Source of the DNA: Chitinophagaceae bacterium T5-Br10_B2g13 | Lineage (GTDB): Bacteria; Bacteroidota; Rhodothermia; Balneolales; Balneolaceae | Length of the DNA stretch: 56,642 bases | Reading direction: 5' to 3' | NCBI GenBank assembly: GCA_001564065.1 | Contig: LKNA01000012.1 | Coordinates: 1 to 56,642, forward strand | Shown: piece after piece, positions 35,258 to 42,766 of the stretch | Numbering within the stretch: position 1 is the first letter of the stretch | Layout of the letters: each line of letters starts with the position of its first letter | Position numbers and translations under genes: made by a program | The notes under the pieces: generated by a model | Databases searched by the model: none | What the model was told of the DNA's origin: nothing | What the model saw: only the letters and a program-made list of their open reading frames with translations

Positions 35258-36144
35258 AATGGTATGAAAAAATAGGCCACCAGCTTTTTGAACCGAACCG
35301 TGAGCAAACACCGGGTGAGCTCATATTTTTTAAAATTTTTGAGCTATTTGTACTCATCTATACTGTCAAGTACGCATGGGAGTGGGGCATCTACACAGAA
35401 CTCCGAAATACAGAGGTTGTATTGCCGCTTGGCATTGCAAACTACATCGATATCTCAATCTTTTTTGACTGGAATCTGGCTCTGATAAACGCCGCGGTAA
35501 TTACTCTTTTGTCTTGCATCGCATATGCCAGAATGGGATACAAGTGGTTCTATATGGCCGTAATGGTGCTGCTTCATCTCCAGTATGTTGCCCGCTTTTC
35601 GCAGGGTGAAATTCCCCACAGCATGAATCTGATTGGAATGTCGGTTCTCTGTTTTGCAGTAGGAGCCATCTGGTTTTCGGATAAAAAGCATATGCCACGC
35701 TTTGTGATGGGGTCCATCATCTTTTTCATCGGACTCGGGTACACATCCGCCTTTTTCGCAAAGTTGATTGGTACGGGCATTCACTGGTTTGACGGTCGCC
35801 ACTTATGGTTGTGGATCGGCGAAAAGAGCATCGACGTATATTCCACATTTGGTTATTATGAACCCAATTTTTTACAAGAACTTGCCTTGAACTATCTCAC
35901 GGTAGCATCCTTGATCTTATTGATTGGCTGGCTTACTGAACTGATCGGTTTCACCATGTGGTGGGAAAAATTACGGCCTTACACCGTTACCTTATTGATT
36001 GGAATGCACATCGGGATTACATTGACCATGAATATCAGATTCGATGCATTTGTCATGCAGCTTATTTTAGTGGGATATCCCTGGTATAAAATAATTGACA
36101 ACTATACAGATCACACTCCTGAACTAATCAAAAACTGGATTTAA
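35254..36144 (+). CDS. HTTM/VKGC-like multipass membrane protein
   Basis: A 296-residue integral membrane protein with about six to seven helices. Features typical of HTTM (vitamin K gamma-carboxylase-like) proteins are the conserved KLIGTGIHWFDGRHLWLW stretch (about residues 169-186), the ARFSQGEIPHSMNLIGM loop and the late GMHIGITLTMNIRFDAFVMQ helix. Bacterial members have no proven function. It overlaps the preceding single-pass protein by 4 bp. DoxX-like proteins are an alternative, but the aromatic GxxWFDGxxL signature favours HTTM. Confidence 0.75.
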   Translation: MKWYEKIGHQLFEPNREQTPGELIFFKIFELFVLIYTVKYAWEWGIYTELRNTEVVLPLGIANYIDISIFFDWNLALINAAVITLLSCIAYARMGYKWFYMAVMVLLHLQYVARFSQGEIPHSMNLIGMSVLCFAVGAIWFSDKKHMPRFVMGSIIFFIGLGYTSAFFAKLIGTGIHWFDGRHLWLWIGEKSIDVYSTFGYYEPNFLQELALNYLTVASLILLIGWLTELIGFTMWWEKLRPYTVTLLIGMHIGITLTMNIRFDAFVMQLILVGYPWYKIIDNYTDHTPELIKNWI

Positions 36145-36157
36145 CAGGCCAATCTAT

Positions 36158-37936
36158 TTAAAATGGCCAGATTATTGGAATGAAAATCGTGGCTAATATC
36201 CAGAAAATTATATTCAGTGCTGTACCAACTTTAAAAAAGTCTACGATTTCGTACTGCCCCGGACCATAGATCATCGTGTTGGTCTGATAGCCAAATGGTG
36301 TGATCAGACTCAGTGAAGCAGCAAAGGTAACGGCATATAGAAATGGTTCATGAGCAACTCCAACAGAAGAGGACGCCTCAATGGCAATTGGTGCAAGCAG
36401 TGCCGCCGAAGCATTGTTTGACATCACTGCTGTGAGAACCAGCGTTAGCAGAAAAAAGCCGGACATCAACACCGTGGGGCCAAATCCCGCCAAAGTATTC
36501 ACCATTGAATCAGCCATCATCTGTGCCGCGCCGGTCGTATCCATTGCCGTTCCCAGCGGCAGAACTCCAGCCAGCAGCATAATCACTTTCCAGTTTACCG
36601 ATTTATAAGCCTCCTCCGTTCTAAGGCAACCGGTTAATATCATCAATATCACCCCCGTAACGGCACTCACCACAATGGAGATCCAGCCGAATGCCGCCAC
36701 GGCAACAACTCCGGCAAGAATACCGAGCGCAATCGGTGTTTTTTCTGATCTGTGTTCTACTGTATCAAGTCGGGAGACGACCAGAAATGAGGGATCCTGT
36801 TCAAGTTCAGAAATCCTGTCCTTGCTCATACTCAATAAAATCGAGTCGCCGCCCTTAAGCTTCACCTCATTCAGATCATCATGCTTCAAATCACCTTTTT
36901 GTCGAAGAGCCAGTGGAAGAGCGCCATGGCGATCAAAAAAAGGATAATCTCCAAGCACCATCCGGTCCAGAGATGATTCCGGTGCAATCACGGCCTCAAT
37001 TACGCAGTCCTGGCCATGTTCCAGGTCGCGATCGCCCCACTCTTTGGAGGGCTTTATGGTGACGTCCTCTCTCTCAAGAAGTTTTTTAATCTCCTTTGGA
37101 TTTCCGCGTATTCTCAACACATCACCCGCTTCGATCATGACTTCATTGCGCTGTGCAGATGAGTCGATGTCTTCTTTGAAAACACGTATCACATCGATGT
37201 CAAGAGCTTTAGTCAGCTCTTTGTGATCCAGTATTTCACCAACCAGACCTGACGACTGATTGATGACGATATCCGTCAGATAACTCTGCATGTCGAACTG
37301 TTCGGTCAATTCGGCCTCTTTTCTTCGTTCCGGGATCATCCGAATGCCAAATGTGAACAAGAATAGAAAACCCGCCACGACAAAAATCAGTCCCATCGGC
37401 GTGAGGTCAAACATGGCAATGGCATCCAGTCCCCGCTCTACCGCAATAGAGCTCACAAGAATATTGGTGGAAGTTCCAATCAGAGTTGTTACTCCACCGA
37501 TCATTCCGGCAAATGAGAGAGGCATCAGCATTTTGGAGGGACTCACCCCGGCTTTCGAGGCAATCCCCATAATAACAGGAATAAAAATTGCAACGGCCGC
37601 GGTGTTATTTATAAATGCAGATATTACCGCAATGAAAAGCAGTAAAGCAAAGAACCAGACTTTAAAGTTCTGCTGAATTTTTTCAGAAAAGAAATCGCCG
37701 GCTTCGGAGAGAATTCCCGTGCGCCTCACTCCTTCACTGAGGATAAACATCGCCGCAACGGTTATTGTAGCCGGGTTGCTGAATCCGGAGAGTCCTTCTG
37801 CCGGACTGAGAATTCCGGATAGCATCAGACTTACCATAATGATAATTGCAGCCACATCGAACGTGACGTAATCTGTCACAAACAGAAAGACAGCCACGAT
37901 TAGCAGTACAAAAACAAAAATAATCTCAAATGTCAT
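36158..37936 (-). CDS. SLC13-family permease with RCK_C domains
   Basis: A 592-residue anion/sodium-type permease of the SLC13/ArsB ion-transporter superfamily. The N-terminal six helices (about 1-200) contain SGFSNPATITVAAMFILSEG and FINNTAAVAIFIPVIMG. A cytosolic insert of about 180 residues has two TrkA-C (RCK_C) domains (KALDIDVIRVFKEDIDSSAQ, RMVLGDYPFFDRHGALPLAL). The C-terminal helices contain VMSNNASAALLAPIAIEASS and TPFGYQTNTMIYGPG, matching the SNT motif of the family. Likely substrates are sulfate, di-/tricarboxylates or phosphate; sequence alone does not decide. Confidence 0.9.
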   Translation of the reverse strand: MTFEIIFVFVLLIVAVFLFVTDYVTFDVAAIIIMVSLMLSGILSPAEGLSGFSNPATITVAAMFILSEGVRRTGILSEAGDFFSEKIQQNFKVWFFALLLFIAVISAFINNTAAVAIFIPVIMGIASKAGVSPSKMLMPLSFAGMIGGVTTLIGTSTNILVSSIAVERGLDAIAMFDLTPMGLIFVVAGFLFLFTFGIRMIPERRKEAELTEQFDMQSYLTDIVINQSSGLVGEILDHKELTKALDIDVIRVFKEDIDSSAQRNEVMIEAGDVLRIRGNPKEIKKLLEREDVTIKPSKEWGDRDLEHGQDCVIEAVIAPESSLDRMVLGDYPFFDRHGALPLALRQKGDLKHDDLNEVKLKGGDSILLSMSKDRISELEQDPSFLVVSRLDTVEHRSEKTPIALGILAGVVAVAAFGWISIVVSAVTGVILMILTGCLRTEEAYKSVNWKVIMLLAGVLPLGTAMDTTGAAQMMADSMVNTLAGFGPTVLMSGFFLLTLVLTAVMSNNASAALLAPIAIEASSSVGVAHEPFLYAVTFAASLSLITPFGYQTNTMIYGPGQYEIVDFFKVGTALNIIFWILATIFIPIIWPF

Positions 37937-38023
37937 TTAACCCAGACATTTTTATTTGTTGTGAACGTATTCGGTTACACTAAAAGAGAACCATGCTTCT
38001 CACAAAATATAAAATAGAGGATA

Positions 38024-39217
38024 TTAGAACCTGAAAAATAGTCTGCATGAAAGGAGTGCTGAGAATAAGCTGGTTGCCAATGCAATCACAAATATATGGG
38101 TTAGTGTAAAGCCGCCATCAAGCATCCATCCCATCAGAAACGGGCTCAAAGCCGTACTAAATACCATAATGGATGCAAACAGACTTTGCACTGTACCGAT
38201 CATTTTGGTGCCATATATTTCAGCCCACAGAGATGATTTTAAGGTAGAACTTAGTCCCAGCGTCATTCCCACAAGCCCCATATATAGATAAGCTGTCCAG
38301 TGGCCGGTAAAGAATATCGCAACTGCCAAACCCAACATCATAGGAACCAAGAGTAGCGGAAATAGTTTTTGGGCAGAAAAACGGTCAATTAATGGTCCGG
38401 AAAATAGCCCGGCTGCAATTCGAGCAGCGGCAAAAGCGATAAAAGCAGATGCGACGATTCCTGCAGTCCACCCCATGTCGCCGGCAGCCGATACCTGGTA
38501 GAGAAACAAGCCTGTTACCCAAAACGGTGGAATCAGGATTGCCGGTATTGTATAAAATGTTCTGGGATCTTTAAAGATCGCTGTGTAATTCTCACGTGTT
38601 GAAGCGACCTCTTCATCCTCATCCTGTACAACCTTTGTGCGTTCATTTTTGATAAGCGACCAAAGTATTGGAATAAAAACGAAAGAGATCAGTGCGGCAA
38701 TTAATCCCCAGGTAGTTCGCCAATGCAGATAAACAAGAGAAAATGCGATGATTGATGGCAGAATAGCCTCTCCGATTGGATATCCAAGTGCAGATATACT
38801 GAGTGCCTTTCCACGATCCCGATCGTAAACGCGAGCCATCGTTGCCTGCGCAGTATGACTGCTGAGTCCCTGCCCGGCAAGCCTCAAGAAAATTAATGCA
38901 AAAAAAAGCATTACAACATGCCAGGAGATCGACATCAGAATTGTAGCTATCAATAAACCTGTGGCAACATACATGCTATACACCCGAAGTGGAATCCGAT
39001 CAATCCACTGCCCTAAATAAGGAAGCGCAAGAGCTCCTGAAAGCGTAGCCAGTGAATAGAGCGTACCAAACGATGTGTTGGTCAATTCGAAGGAGACCAG
39101 GAAGTAAGGTACAAACAGTGAGAGCAGGAAAGTCTGTCCAAAACTTGAGAAAAAAGTAAATGAAATTGCGAAGGTAAGGAGTCGTCTCTCTTTACGGACG
39201 AACGCCAGGTAAGTCAT
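38024..39217 (-). CDS. Major facilitator superfamily transporter
   Basis: A 397-residue MFS protein with about twelve helices. Seen are the MFS loop-2 motif region (LGQWIDRIPLRVY, about residues 74-86), the helix 4-5 GLSSHTAQATMARVYDRDRG segment and a symmetrical second half starting near 215 (FYTIPAILIPPFWVTGLFLY). Substrate is unknown; related proteins are annotated as nitrate/oxalate or cyanate-type transporters. The gene is alone between the SLC13 permease and the repeat-rich spacer. Confidence 0.88.
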   Translation of the reverse strand: MTYLAFVRKERRLLTFAISFTFFSSFGQTFLLSLFVPYFLVSFELTNTSFGTLYSLATLSGALALPYLGQWIDRIPLRVYSMYVATGLLIATILMSISWHVVMLFFALIFLRLAGQGLSSHTAQATMARVYDRDRGKALSISALGYPIGEAILPSIIAFSLVYLHWRTTWGLIAALISFVFIPILWSLIKNERTKVVQDEDEEVASTRENYTAIFKDPRTFYTIPAILIPPFWVTGLFLYQVSAAGDMGWTAGIVASAFIAFAAARIAAGLFSGPLIDRFSAQKLFPLLLVPMMLGLAVAIFFTGHWTAYLYMGLVGMTLGLSSTLKSSLWAEIYGTKMIGTVQSLFASIMVFSTALSPFLMGWMLDGGFTLTHIFVIALATSLFSALLSCRLFFRF

Positions 39218-39406
39218 CAGTGATTGTCTGTTTCTATGATCGTCTTGCAGATCGATGTAGTATAATTTTAATTAAGCTTTAAAAATACGTGATTTCCTGA
39301 TGAAGCTACAGGTATTATTGATAGAAATAATTGATGATGGTGTAAGAGAGAGTATGGTACATTAAATGTTAGATGAGGATGATGACAGAATTGCCGGCTT
39401 TCACCT

Positions 39407-39423
39407 CCGGTGCAGAGCACCGG
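39407..39423. repeat. CAGAG-loop hairpin 1
   Basis: CCGGTG-CAGAG-CACCGG: 6-bp perfect stem around a CAGAG loop, with outer CCT/AGG bases that can extend pairing. Confidence 0.65.
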
Positions 39424-39753
39424 CACGAGGAGAAAGAATTGAATGTAGAATAACGACCGAATGAGGCTTGCTGCCTGCATCCTGAAGCCTGAAAACAGCA
39501 TGCAGATGGGACACACCCCTCAATCCCCTCTCGAGAGGGGAAGGTTTGCCGGTTAAAACAAAGCTTTGATTTATCTTAGATTTATCTACCTACCCGGGGG
39601 GGGCAGAATGTGATTAGACCGGGGTGAAACCCCGGGAATACGGGCATCCTGAATTCCCCGCCGAACAGAGAGATTTGTTTGGAGTACTGGATTTTGTAGA
39701 GGCGGTTATCTCATGAATTGGATTTGAGAGTTCACATTCACAACGCAGGTGTT

Positions 39754-39770
39754 CAGCAGCAGAGCTGCTG
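39754..39770. repeat. CAGAG-loop hairpin 2
   Basis: CAGCAG-CAGAG-CTGCTG: 6-bp perfect stem with the same CAGAG loop but a different stem sequence from hairpin 1. Confidence 0.65.
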
Positions 39771-39774
39771 GGTG

Positions 39775-39802
39775 TCGTCGTTGGAGCAGAGCTCCCGACG
39801 AG
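39775..39802. repeat. CAGAG-loop hairpin 3
   Basis: TCGTCGTTGGAG-CAGAG-CTCCCGACGAGG: a longer stem with a small bulge around the same CAGAG loop, 4 bp after hairpin 2. Stem bases differ from the other two yet remain complementary. Confidence 0.65.
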
Positions 39803-39912
39803 GAAGGATGAGAATTGAATAACGAACACCGAATAGCGAATGAGTGTCAATTCCCTCTCGAGAGGGGAAGGTTTTACGATTTTATTTGGGCTTAACTTCC
39901 CTAAGCCAACCT

Positions 39913-40680
39913 CTACTTCACACCAAATAATTTAAACGCATTATCGGTGGTAATATCCGCAATCTCTTCGAGTGAGCGATCGTGCAGCTTGGCCAGATTT
40001 TTGGCAATCAATTTGATATAAGACGGTTCATTTCGCTTTCCGCGGTGCGGTGCCGGTGTCAAGTAGGGAGCATCCGTTTCAAGAAGCATCACGTCAAGGG
40101 GTAGCTGTGCAACGGTTTTATTTACCCCCGCATTTTTAAATGTGGATACTCCGCCAATTCCGAGATGCAACCCAAGGTCGATGGCTCGCTTACCTTCATC
40201 AACCGTACCGGTAAAACAGTGCCACACTCCGGTCAGGCTTCCATCTTGTTCCTCTTCGATCATATCAAGCAGATCAGTTGTGCTATCCCGGTTGTGAAGC
40301 ACAATCAGCTTGCCGGTTGCTTTGGCTACGTTGCAGTGCATCCGCAAGCTCGTTTTCTGTTGATCCACAAAATCAGTGCTCCAGTAGTAATCCAGTCCGG
40401 TTTCGCCAACAGCTACCACATCATCCCGTTCACAAAGATCAGCCAGCTTCTGTTCTTCGAACGGCCAAACGTCTTCCACGCTGCAGGGATGAATCCCCGC
40501 CATTTTGTAAAACGTGATCTCCGGATGATGCAGATCGTCCATCTTTTCAAAAGACTTCCAGTCAATGGCCGGCAGAAAAATGTGTGTAATTCCCGCGTCA
40601 ACAGAGCGTTGGTACACGGCGTCTAAATCTTCTTCAAATTGGTCGAGGTATAGGTGGCAGTGGGTGTCTGTGAGTGTCAA
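39913..40680 (-). CDS. TatD-family deoxyribonuclease
   Basis: A 255-residue TatD-type metal-dependent hydrolase. Metal ligands typical of the family are visible: TDTHCHLYLDQF (HxH, residues 4-15), GETGLDYYW (Glu, about 95-103), IVLHNRDSTTDLLDMI (His), VWHCFTGTVDEG (His) and LLETDAPYLTP (Asp, about 204-214). TatD enzymes are 3'-5' exonucleases implicated in DNA repair and D-tyrosyl-tRNA-like proofreading has also been proposed for relatives. It is a single gene next to the repeat-rich spacer. Confidence 0.93.
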   Translation of the reverse strand: MTLTDTHCHLYLDQFEEDLDAVYQRSVDAGITHIFLPAIDWKSFEKMDDLHHPEITFYKMAGIHPCSVEDVWPFEEQKLADLCERDDVVAVGETGLDYYWSTDFVDQQKTSLRMHCNVAKATGKLIVLHNRDSTTDLLDMIEEEQDGSLTGVWHCFTGTVDEGKRAIDLGLHLGIGGVSTFKNAGVNKTVAQLPLDVMLLETDAPYLTPAPHRGKRNEPSYIKLIAKNLAKLHDRSLEEIADITTDNAFKLFGVK

Positions 40681-40806
40681 AATTAAACTTATTATTTTTA
40701 TTCGTAATTCTAACTTAAAGTGGATTGGTAAAAGAAAATGAATTCAAAAAGTCATCTCTTGAATCGGGGCATTCTTAAATAAATGCTGCTATTAAACTGA
40801 TGTCAC

Positions 40807-41658
40807 TTACCAAAATTTGATTGCACTGCATTTCACTTGTTTCAGAAAGGATTCAATAACCGGGTAGCGAACTTCTACATTTGAAAAACCGGCTTCATTC
40901 ATCACTTTAACTAATCGGTTCTGATGAACTTTGGCTACTTTTCCGGTAAAGATAATCTTCTCATCTCCTTTCAAATTCAGCATGTACAGTTGCTGTGTGA
41001 TGAACTTTTTGAAGGCAGTTTTAATCAAATTATTCAACTCCTCAGGCAGCGGCTCTTCCAACACTTCTCCGGCAATTGATGCCAGTTCACGGTTCGGCTT
41101 CTCAGCCTGATAAATCCGAGCCATCATCTCTCCATACGGTTCCGGGTTCAATTTCTGCTGTATGAAACCCTGAGTCTCTTCATCAAACTGATTCCTGTAG
41201 TAGCCTCTCAAAATTTTTCGCCCCAGATCGGCGGCACTTCCTTCATCACCAATGGCAAATCCCAATGCCGCAGACTTCTGAACCGGTTTACCGGATTCCA
41301 CTTTTGCGCAAACAGATCCGGTTCCCAATACAGCCACAACCCCATCATTTTCACCAAAAAATGCCTGAGCTGAACCTTCCAGGTCGGTTCGGACCTGAAT
41401 CTCCGCATTAGGAAAAACGGTGGTCAGAAATGCGCTCATCTTTTGGTCTGATGCCGGATTCCCAAGACCCGTTCCGTAAAATCTTACATAATCAGGCACC
41501 ACCTCATTTATCTTTACTTTTAGATCTGCAGCATCCGCTTCAGGATCCAGAAAAGCGGGATGAAGCCCTTCAGTCCGGTAAAACTGATGGATCTTTCCGT
41601 CGATGTAAAGCCAATCCGTTTTGGTAGCGCCGCTGTCGGCTATCAGAATTTTTTTCAT
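40807..41658 (-). CDS. BadF/BadG-type ATPase, N-acetylglucosamine kinase-like
   Basis: A 283-residue ASKHA-fold protein. It has the phosphate-1 motif LIADSGATKTDWLY (residues 4-17), a phosphate-2 region GVVAVLGTGSVCAKVESG (about 106-123) and the AIGDEGSAADLGRKILRGYY segment (about 135-154) typical of bacterial N-acetylglucosamine kinase-like proteins. A late adenosine motif (IIFTGKVAKVHQNRL) follows. The likely reaction is phosphorylation of an amino sugar, perhaps from cell-wall recycling. It ends 28 bp upstream... of the metF side of the cluster: metF lies upstream by 27 bp on the same strand, so the two may be co-transcribed. Confidence 0.85.
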   Translation of the reverse strand: MKKILIADSGATKTDWLYIDGKIHQFYRTEGLHPAFLDPEADAADLKVKINEVVPDYVRFYGTGLGNPASDQKMSAFLTTVFPNAEIQVRTDLEGSAQAFFGENDGVVAVLGTGSVCAKVESGKPVQKSAALGFAIGDEGSAADLGRKILRGYYRNQFDEETQGFIQQKLNPEPYGEMMARIYQAEKPNRELASIAGEVLEEPLPEELNNLIKTAFKKFITQQLYMLNLKGDEKIIFTGKVAKVHQNRLVKVMNEAGFSNVEVRYPVIESFLKQVKCSAIKFW

Positions 41659-41685
41659 GGCTAAGTCTGCCTTTGAATCACTGAG

Positions 41686-42639
41686 TTACTTTTTTTGAAG
41701 ATAATCGATCACATCAATTGCCGAACCCGGATTCCCCATAATGTAATAGTGGATACCTGGAGCACCGTTTTCAATCAGTTCCAGCGACTGTTTTTTCGCC
41801 CACTCCACACCGATCTGCTCTACGTTATCTGGATTTGCATCCACTTCGGAAGTCAGCTCATCCGGAAGATTTAGGTGAAAGTATCGAGGCAGTGTTTTCA
41901 GGTGACCGGGAGTGCGAAGAATTTTTAAACCGGGTACTATCGGGACGTTAATCCCATTATCCCTGCATTTCTCTACGAAAGAAAAATAGGCCTCATTGTC
42001 AAAAAACATCTGTGTAACCACATAATCCGCGCCGGCATCAACTTTTTCCTTGAGTCGCTGAATATCCCAGTCCAGATTTGGAGCCTCAAAATGTTTTTCA
42101 GGGTAACCCGCAACCCCTATGCAAAAATCCGTTTTCTGTGCATTGACGATATCTTCAAGGTAATCACCGCGATTCATATCCTGAATCTGACGCACCAGAT
42201 CAATCGCATATTTATTGGATGTTCCGCTTCCGTGCATCGGTACCTGGTTTCCATTGTTATCTCCCCTAATGGCCAGCACGTTGTGAATTCCAAGGTAATT
42301 GAGCTCTATCAGCGCATCCTCACTCTCCTCTTTTGTGAAGCCTTCACAGATCAGGTGAGGGACCGGATCGATATTGTATCTGTGCAGAATCGCTGCGCAG
42401 AGTCCGATTGTGCCAGGCCGCTTTCGGCGAATCACCCGTTTCAGGGTACCGTCTTTCTGCTCCTCCACATGCGACTCGGCCGCGTGATAGGTCACGTCAA
42501 TAAACGGAGGATGAACTTTCTCTACAATCTGGTCCAGTGAATCAAAAATCACTTTAACGCTTCCGCCTCTCTTGGGTGGAATGATTTCGAACGAAATGAG
42601 CGGTTCCGTTGCTTCCTCGTAGTGTTCAATTACTTTCAT
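41686..42639 (-). CDS. metF: Methylenetetrahydrofolate reductase
   Basis: A 317-residue FAD-dependent 5,10-methylenetetrahydrofolate reductase that makes methyl-THF for methionine synthase. Seen are SFEIIPPKRGGSVKVIFDSL (catalytic Glu, about residue 18), FIDVTYHAAESHVEEQKDGT, NVLAIRGDNNGNQVP and GADYVVTQMFFDNEAYFSFV (about 210-229). The protein ends IHYYIMGNPGSAIDVIDYLQ. It is divergent from metH over a 127-bp spacer, which fits joint function and shared control. No riboswitch could be recognised in that spacer. Confidence 0.95.
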   Translation of the reverse strand: MKVIEHYEEATEPLISFEIIPPKRGGSVKVIFDSLDQIVEKVHPPFIDVTYHAAESHVEEQKDGTLKRVIRRKRPGTIGLCAAILHRYNIDPVPHLICEGFTKEESEDALIELNYLGIHNVLAIRGDNNGNQVPMHGSGTSNKYAIDLVRQIQDMNRGDYLEDIVNAQKTDFCIGVAGYPEKHFEAPNLDWDIQRLKEKVDAGADYVVTQMFFDNEAYFSFVEKCRDNGINVPIVPGLKILRTPGHLKTLPRYFHLNLPDELTSEVDANPDNVEQIGVEWAKKQSLELIENGAPGIHYYIMGNPGSAIDVIDYLQKK

Positions 42640-42766
42640 AAAAATTTTGCTGAAATATGTGCTTCAGTTCAATAAGCTAAACTTACGAAATCAAAACATG
42701 CTTTTAAGCTTTAAAATGCAGATTTTTAAGCGTGTTTTTCATTACATCAAATAATTCGAATACCAT

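Larger units (their letters stand above)
39218..39912. repeat. 695-bp noncoding region packed with palindromic repeats
   Basis: No credible gene. The region contains CCCCTCTCGAGAGGGG at 39525-39540 and its 14-bp core CCCTCTCGAGAGGG at 39853-39866. The hairpin CCGGGG-TGAAA-CCCCGG lies near 39619-39635. Three further hairpins have a CAGAG loop (listed separately). The CTCTCGAGAG palindrome recurs in the ars cluster spacers. It looks like an accumulation of dispersed noncoding repeats between the MFS gene and tatD; minus-strand open frames here are chance readings of the repeats. Confidence 0.75.

Noticed and set aside
39614-39850. Minus-strand 78-codon open frame in the repeat-rich spacer
   Set aside because: It consists of the palindromic repeats and hairpins; no family similarity and no initiation context.
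42640-42766. Possible SAM or cobalamin riboswitch in the metF-metH divergent spacer
   Set aside because: The 127-bp spacer is AT-rich, too short for a cobalamin riboswitch, and shows no recognisable SAM-box or B12-box sequence.
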